From: an uncultured Oscillospiraceae bacterium
GTDB taxonomy: Bacteria; Bacillota; Clostridia; Oscillospirales; Oscillospiraceae
Reading direction: 5' to 3'
DNA: 18,465 nucleotides
Assembly: GCA_934636305.1 (NCBI GenBank)
Contig: CAKUAM010000036.1
Coordinates: 1-18,465, forward strand
Shown: positions 16,701-18,465 of the stretch, in pieces
How positions within the stretch are numbered: position 1 is the stretch's first letter
Layout: each line of letters starts with the position of its first letter
Program-made: the position numbers and the translations under genes
Notes under the pieces: generated by a model
The model's input: the letters and a program-made list of their open reading frames with translations, nothing else
Database searches by the model: none
Told to the model about the DNA's origin: nothing

Positions 16701-18465
16701 TAGCCGCTGGTGGCGCCCACGGGTACTTCCATGCTGGCAAAGATCATGCCGTCGCCGTAGGCCACAGGGTTCATGGTGTAGCGGCTGCTGTCGGGGATCG
16801 TGGCGCTGGCCTTGATCTTGCCGGTGGCCTTATCAATCTTCATGACCTCAGTGCCAGCCTGGACATAGAGGTCGCCGTTGATGATAAGGGGCGGGGTGAC
16901 AGAGGCATCCCAGCCATGGCCAAGCTGCACGGCCCAGCGGAGCTCCGTCTGTGCGGCGCTGGTGGGCGTCTCGGCACTGGTGACGCCCATGTTGGCATCG
17001 TTGCCGCGGAAACTCATCCACTCGCCGTTATAGCTGGGCAGCGGGCTTGCGATAGCGGTAAGCTTGATGGTGAATTTGCCGTCCGTCAGATCCTCTGCGC
17101 TGGTAATTTTCGCCGTTGCAGTAAGATAGCCGAGCTTGGTAGCCTTGACGGTGTAGGTGCTGCCCGCATACAGGCGGTAGCTGCCGTCTTCGTCCGGGAG
17201 AATCGTCTCGTTGGCGTCGGTGTTGAGGACGGTGACGGCCGCACCGGCAGGATCGGAAATGATCTGGGCGAAATAGGTCTCGCGCTTGTTGAGGGTGATG
17301 GTATAGGTGGTCTCTGTGGGAGCCTTACCGACCTTGATGGTGAAGCTGGTCAGGTTCGTGATGTCCAGCTTGCCGTCGGTGGTGCCCTCGGGGAGGGTGA
17401 CGGGTGCAAGCTCGTCGCCCATCTTGGACGCGGCCGCGATGTTGATCTCGGTCACGCCGCCGGGAATTTCCAGCGTGTAATCGGTAACGCCGGAGTTAAA
17501 GTTTTTGTCCATCTTCAGGGTCTCTTCCCCGGCGGTGAAGCTGAGAGAGGCGAGAGAGGGCTGGACATTGACCTTGATGGTGTAAACAGTGGGTTCGCCG
17601 CTGGCAGGGGTGACGATGAGCTTGAAGTCATTTTCACCCAGGTGCATGGGCTGGGTCTCCGAATCATGCAGCCAGACCGGGACCCGGCCGCTTTCATCGT
17701 CCAGGCTGGTCGCGCCCTTCAGCGCGACGGGGTCGGTATCATTGACCTGGGCGGTGAGGGTATCGTTGGGGTTCGCCAGGATGGCATAAACGCGCACCTT
17801 TTGGCCCCAACTTTGGGCCACGGTGGCATCCGGGACATTCAGGGTGTAGGTATGGGTCTGCTGCGAGAAGTCCTCGGCGTTGAAGAAGGGATCCCCATAG
17901 CCGATGGTCATGCGCAGCGCGGCCAGACCGGAAGCGGAAGATGCCACATTGGCATGGAGCGTATAGGTGGTTTTATTGGTGCCATTTTCTGCAGTGACGA
18001 CGAAGGAAGCCGTGCCGCTGGAAATGTCAACGCTCTCGCCGCTGGCGGGAGAAACGGTGGCCTTGTTGCTGATGGTGATGTTGGGCGTGATAGTGGTCGT
18101 GCCGCTGGGGAGGATGATGCTGATGTCCGTCCCGCTGATGGTAGCCGGATAGGTCTTGCCATCCAGCGTGACGGTGAAGGACGAGATCTTGGTGAAGTGG
18201 CTGGGAATCTTCTCCACCTTGGCGATGGTGGGATAGCCGTTTTCGCCCTGGACCCAGGTGGTGTAATAGAGGGACTGGGGCTCGGTGTAGCTGTTGAGCG
18301 CGTTGAGCGCGGCGCTAGACTTGAGCCAGCTCTCATCCACGGGCATGAGGACCGCCTTGGTGGGCTCTGGCATACCGTTATTCTTGCTGCCATAGCCTTC
18401 CTTGATGTCGTTGCCCAGGAAATAGTTGCCCGCGCCGGTGCCGCGGAAGTGGCCGAAGAGGAGGC
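13760..18465 (-). CDS. SLH-anchored surface protein with cadherin-like, PQQ-type propeller and DUF4430-like domains (5' partial)
   Basis: The reading frame is open to the window edge (it begins LLFGHFRGTGAGNYFLGND), so the N-terminus is missing; residue numbers count from the Met at 18373. In order: cadherin-like beta repeats (about 62-365), a PEGA-like segment (366-440), a PQQ-type beta-propeller (about 450-860), and a Listeria-Bacteroides-type repeat (867-935, DANGG and GYTMLGWFTEKDGG). Then come a DUF4430-like domain (944-1105, ending LLYYVNHQYP and LLEDGDTVEVAMF), a beta domain, two helical repeats (1221-1344), and a Thr/Pro/Ser linker. Three C-terminal SLH domains (about 1370-1537) carry TTRGM, ITREQ and ASRAQ motifs. 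SLH domains hold proteins to pyruvylated wall polymers, so this protein sits on the cell surface. The propeller is paralogous to that of the secreted protein at 1027-5664. The stop codon is 177 bp upstream of the next gene's start. Confidence 0.93.
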   Translation of the reverse strand, partial: LLFGHFRGTGAGNYFLGNDIKEGYGSKNNGMPEPTKAVLMPVDESWLKSSAALNALNSYTEPQSLYYTTWVQGENGYPTIAKVEKIPSHFTKISSFTVTLDGKTYPATISGTDISIILPSGTTTITPNITISNKATVSPASGESVDISSGTASFVVTAENGTNKTTYTLHANVASSASGLAALRMTIGYGDPFFNAEDFSQQTHTYTLNVPDATVAQSWGQKVRVYAILANPNDTLTAQVNDTDPVALKGATSLDDESGRVPVWLHDSETQPMHLGENDFKLIVTPASGEPTVYTIKVNVQPSLASLSFTAGEETLKMDKNFNSGVTDYTLEIPGGVTEINIAAASKMGDELAPVTLPEGTTDGKLDITNLTSFTIKVGKAPTETTYTITLNKRETYFAQIISDPAGAAVTVLNTDANETILPDEDGSYRLYAGSTYTVKATKLGYLTATAKITSAEDLTDGKFTIKLTAIASPLPSYNGEWMSFRGNDANMGVTSAETPTSAAQTELRWAVQLGHGWDASVTPPLIINGDLYVQAGTEVMKIDKATGKIKASATIPDSSRYTMNPVAYGDGMIFASMEVPVGATSGYIVALNADTLEQLWVSEKLAGQMISPITYHNGYIYTGTWNNESSEGTYFALSVTDEDPFRTDEVKSPIWTVTHKGGFYWAGSYATDKYVVFGSDDGTYEGDTGTATLYSVDPLTGRTISKIGGIQGDVRTSIAYDDGHVYFATKGGYFYKAALSDTGMLSDLQSFNMGYMATGTPIVYNGIGFVSCSGKGTSQFDAGFVIAVDIATMTELDRVASYGYVQASMLLTTAYESTGTLYLYAPNNYTPGNVQVVAYDKATKKLAIEDLYVPTGNTAQYCLCPIVCDADGTLYFKNDSGYMFAVARATGTSGWKVTFDANGGRNIGASAAYTDVQTGKLTAMASARRDGYTMLGWFTEKDGGERVTLDTVYTKDTKIYAHWEKEEDPARKDSVTVYFSLSNDGEYLKSDITGQMLAQLPVTLNYFDLKDYGLQDFYRTGSDGKAIVHPTLLHLFIKMLEDQYLGTDLVVGQSARSDLQYGRNDSDEIYKALRVSGTATSLYMTNFWGHDENLLYYVNHQYPLMYEGWGSTADWILLEDGDTVEVAMFTDWSFTQNKEAGFPYFRQGKTIVDSLTLTANASTTLTVARAKADASGERGEKLNPNTTIYYTTSPDQASGDVTTWTKLGTTDADGKISISFREPGTYYIAVPGTSVRAPGICKVTVLADTAVADAVAKINAIGDVDENSGDAIKAARKAFDALTPEQKAQIPQATQDKLTQAERDYQAILDQKAADEAVRKINAIPGEITKASGDAIKAARKAYDALNEAAKALVPADAVKKLTDAEVKYADLMKPTRPVTPSTPSTPSKPTQKPDTGASLPFADVAGSSWFYDGVKFAYEKGLMNGTGANMFSPNATTTRGMIVTVLARVEGVNTNGALWYAAGQKWAMDNGISDGTNMTGDITREQLAAILYRYAKQKGYDVTKSAALTGFSDAGTVSSYATEAMQWAVANGLIQGSGNQLSPKATASRAQVATILMRFMELYTK
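14297..14323. repeat. 9-bp tandem repeat, three units, in the linker before the SLH domains
   Basis: GGACGGCGT occurs twice followed by GGACGGTGT, encoding (Thr-Pro-Ser)3 on the minus strand. It lies in the flexible linker between the helical repeats and the SLH domains. Copy number could vary by slippage without breaking the frame. Confidence 0.7.
14439..14660. repeat. 30-bp direct repeat marking duplicated helical modules
   Basis: An identical 30-bp string, beginning TTGCGGGCTGCC and ending GTCGCCGCTG, occurs at 14439-14468 and 14631-14660, exactly 192 bp (64 codons) apart. It encodes SGDAIKAARK in two helical repeats (about residues 1221-1284 and 1285-1344) of the SLH protein. The DNA identity points to a fairly recent module duplication or to gene conversion. 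Confidence 0.85.

Overview
The window is a single gene-dense block with every supported gene on the minus strand. It reads like the chromosome of a GC-rich, Gram-positive gut Clostridia member, plausibly of the Oscillospiraceae. The evidence is strong AGGAGG-type ribosome binding sites, S-layer-homology (SLH) wall anchors, a lipobox lipoprotein, and large secreted proteins built from cadherin-like, PEGA-like, PQQ-type propeller and DUF4430-like modules. The taxonomic placement is inferred from domain style and base composition, not from a marker gene.

Layout in transcription order (right to left). (1) 18465-13760: a large SLH-anchored surface protein whose 5' end lies outside the window. (2) 13759-13583: a 177-bp intergenic stretch packed with palindromes, including a perfect 13-bp GC-rich hairpin and two mutually exclusive hairpins just before the next start codon. 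(3) 13582-9953: a 1209-residue exported protein with four copies of a Cys-bearing beta repeat, a DUF4430-like domain and a CxxC-rich tail. (4) 9960-9028: a MoxR-type AAA+ ATPase. (5) 9028-7922: a DUF58 membrane protein. (6) 7912-5678: a multi-pass membrane protein with a transglutaminase-like domain that has lost all three catalytic residues. (7) 5664-1027: a 1545-residue secreted protein whose PEGA-like plus propeller core is clearly paralogous to that of protein 1. (8) 1030-77: a lipoprotein with an alpha/alpha-barrel (prenyltransferase/squalene-oxidase-like) domain.

Genes 3 to 8 overlap by 1-8 bp or are separated by 9-13 bp, so they are almost certainly one operon. Its centre, MoxR-DUF58-transglutaminase-like, is a widespread membrane trio thought to assist maturation of extracytoplasmic proteins. 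Here it is sandwiched between very large exported proteins, which makes those proteins its likely clients. The combination of a separate alpha/alpha-barrel lipoprotein with DUF4430-like domains on neighbouring proteins recalls the two-domain fold of intrinsic factor and transcobalamin. A cell-surface ligand-capture or display system is therefore a reasonable hypothesis, but the ligand is unknown. The most solid unusual observations are the catalytically dead transglutaminase, the duplicated propeller on an SLH-anchored and an unanchored protein, the Cys-bearing repeat family, and the palindromic leader.
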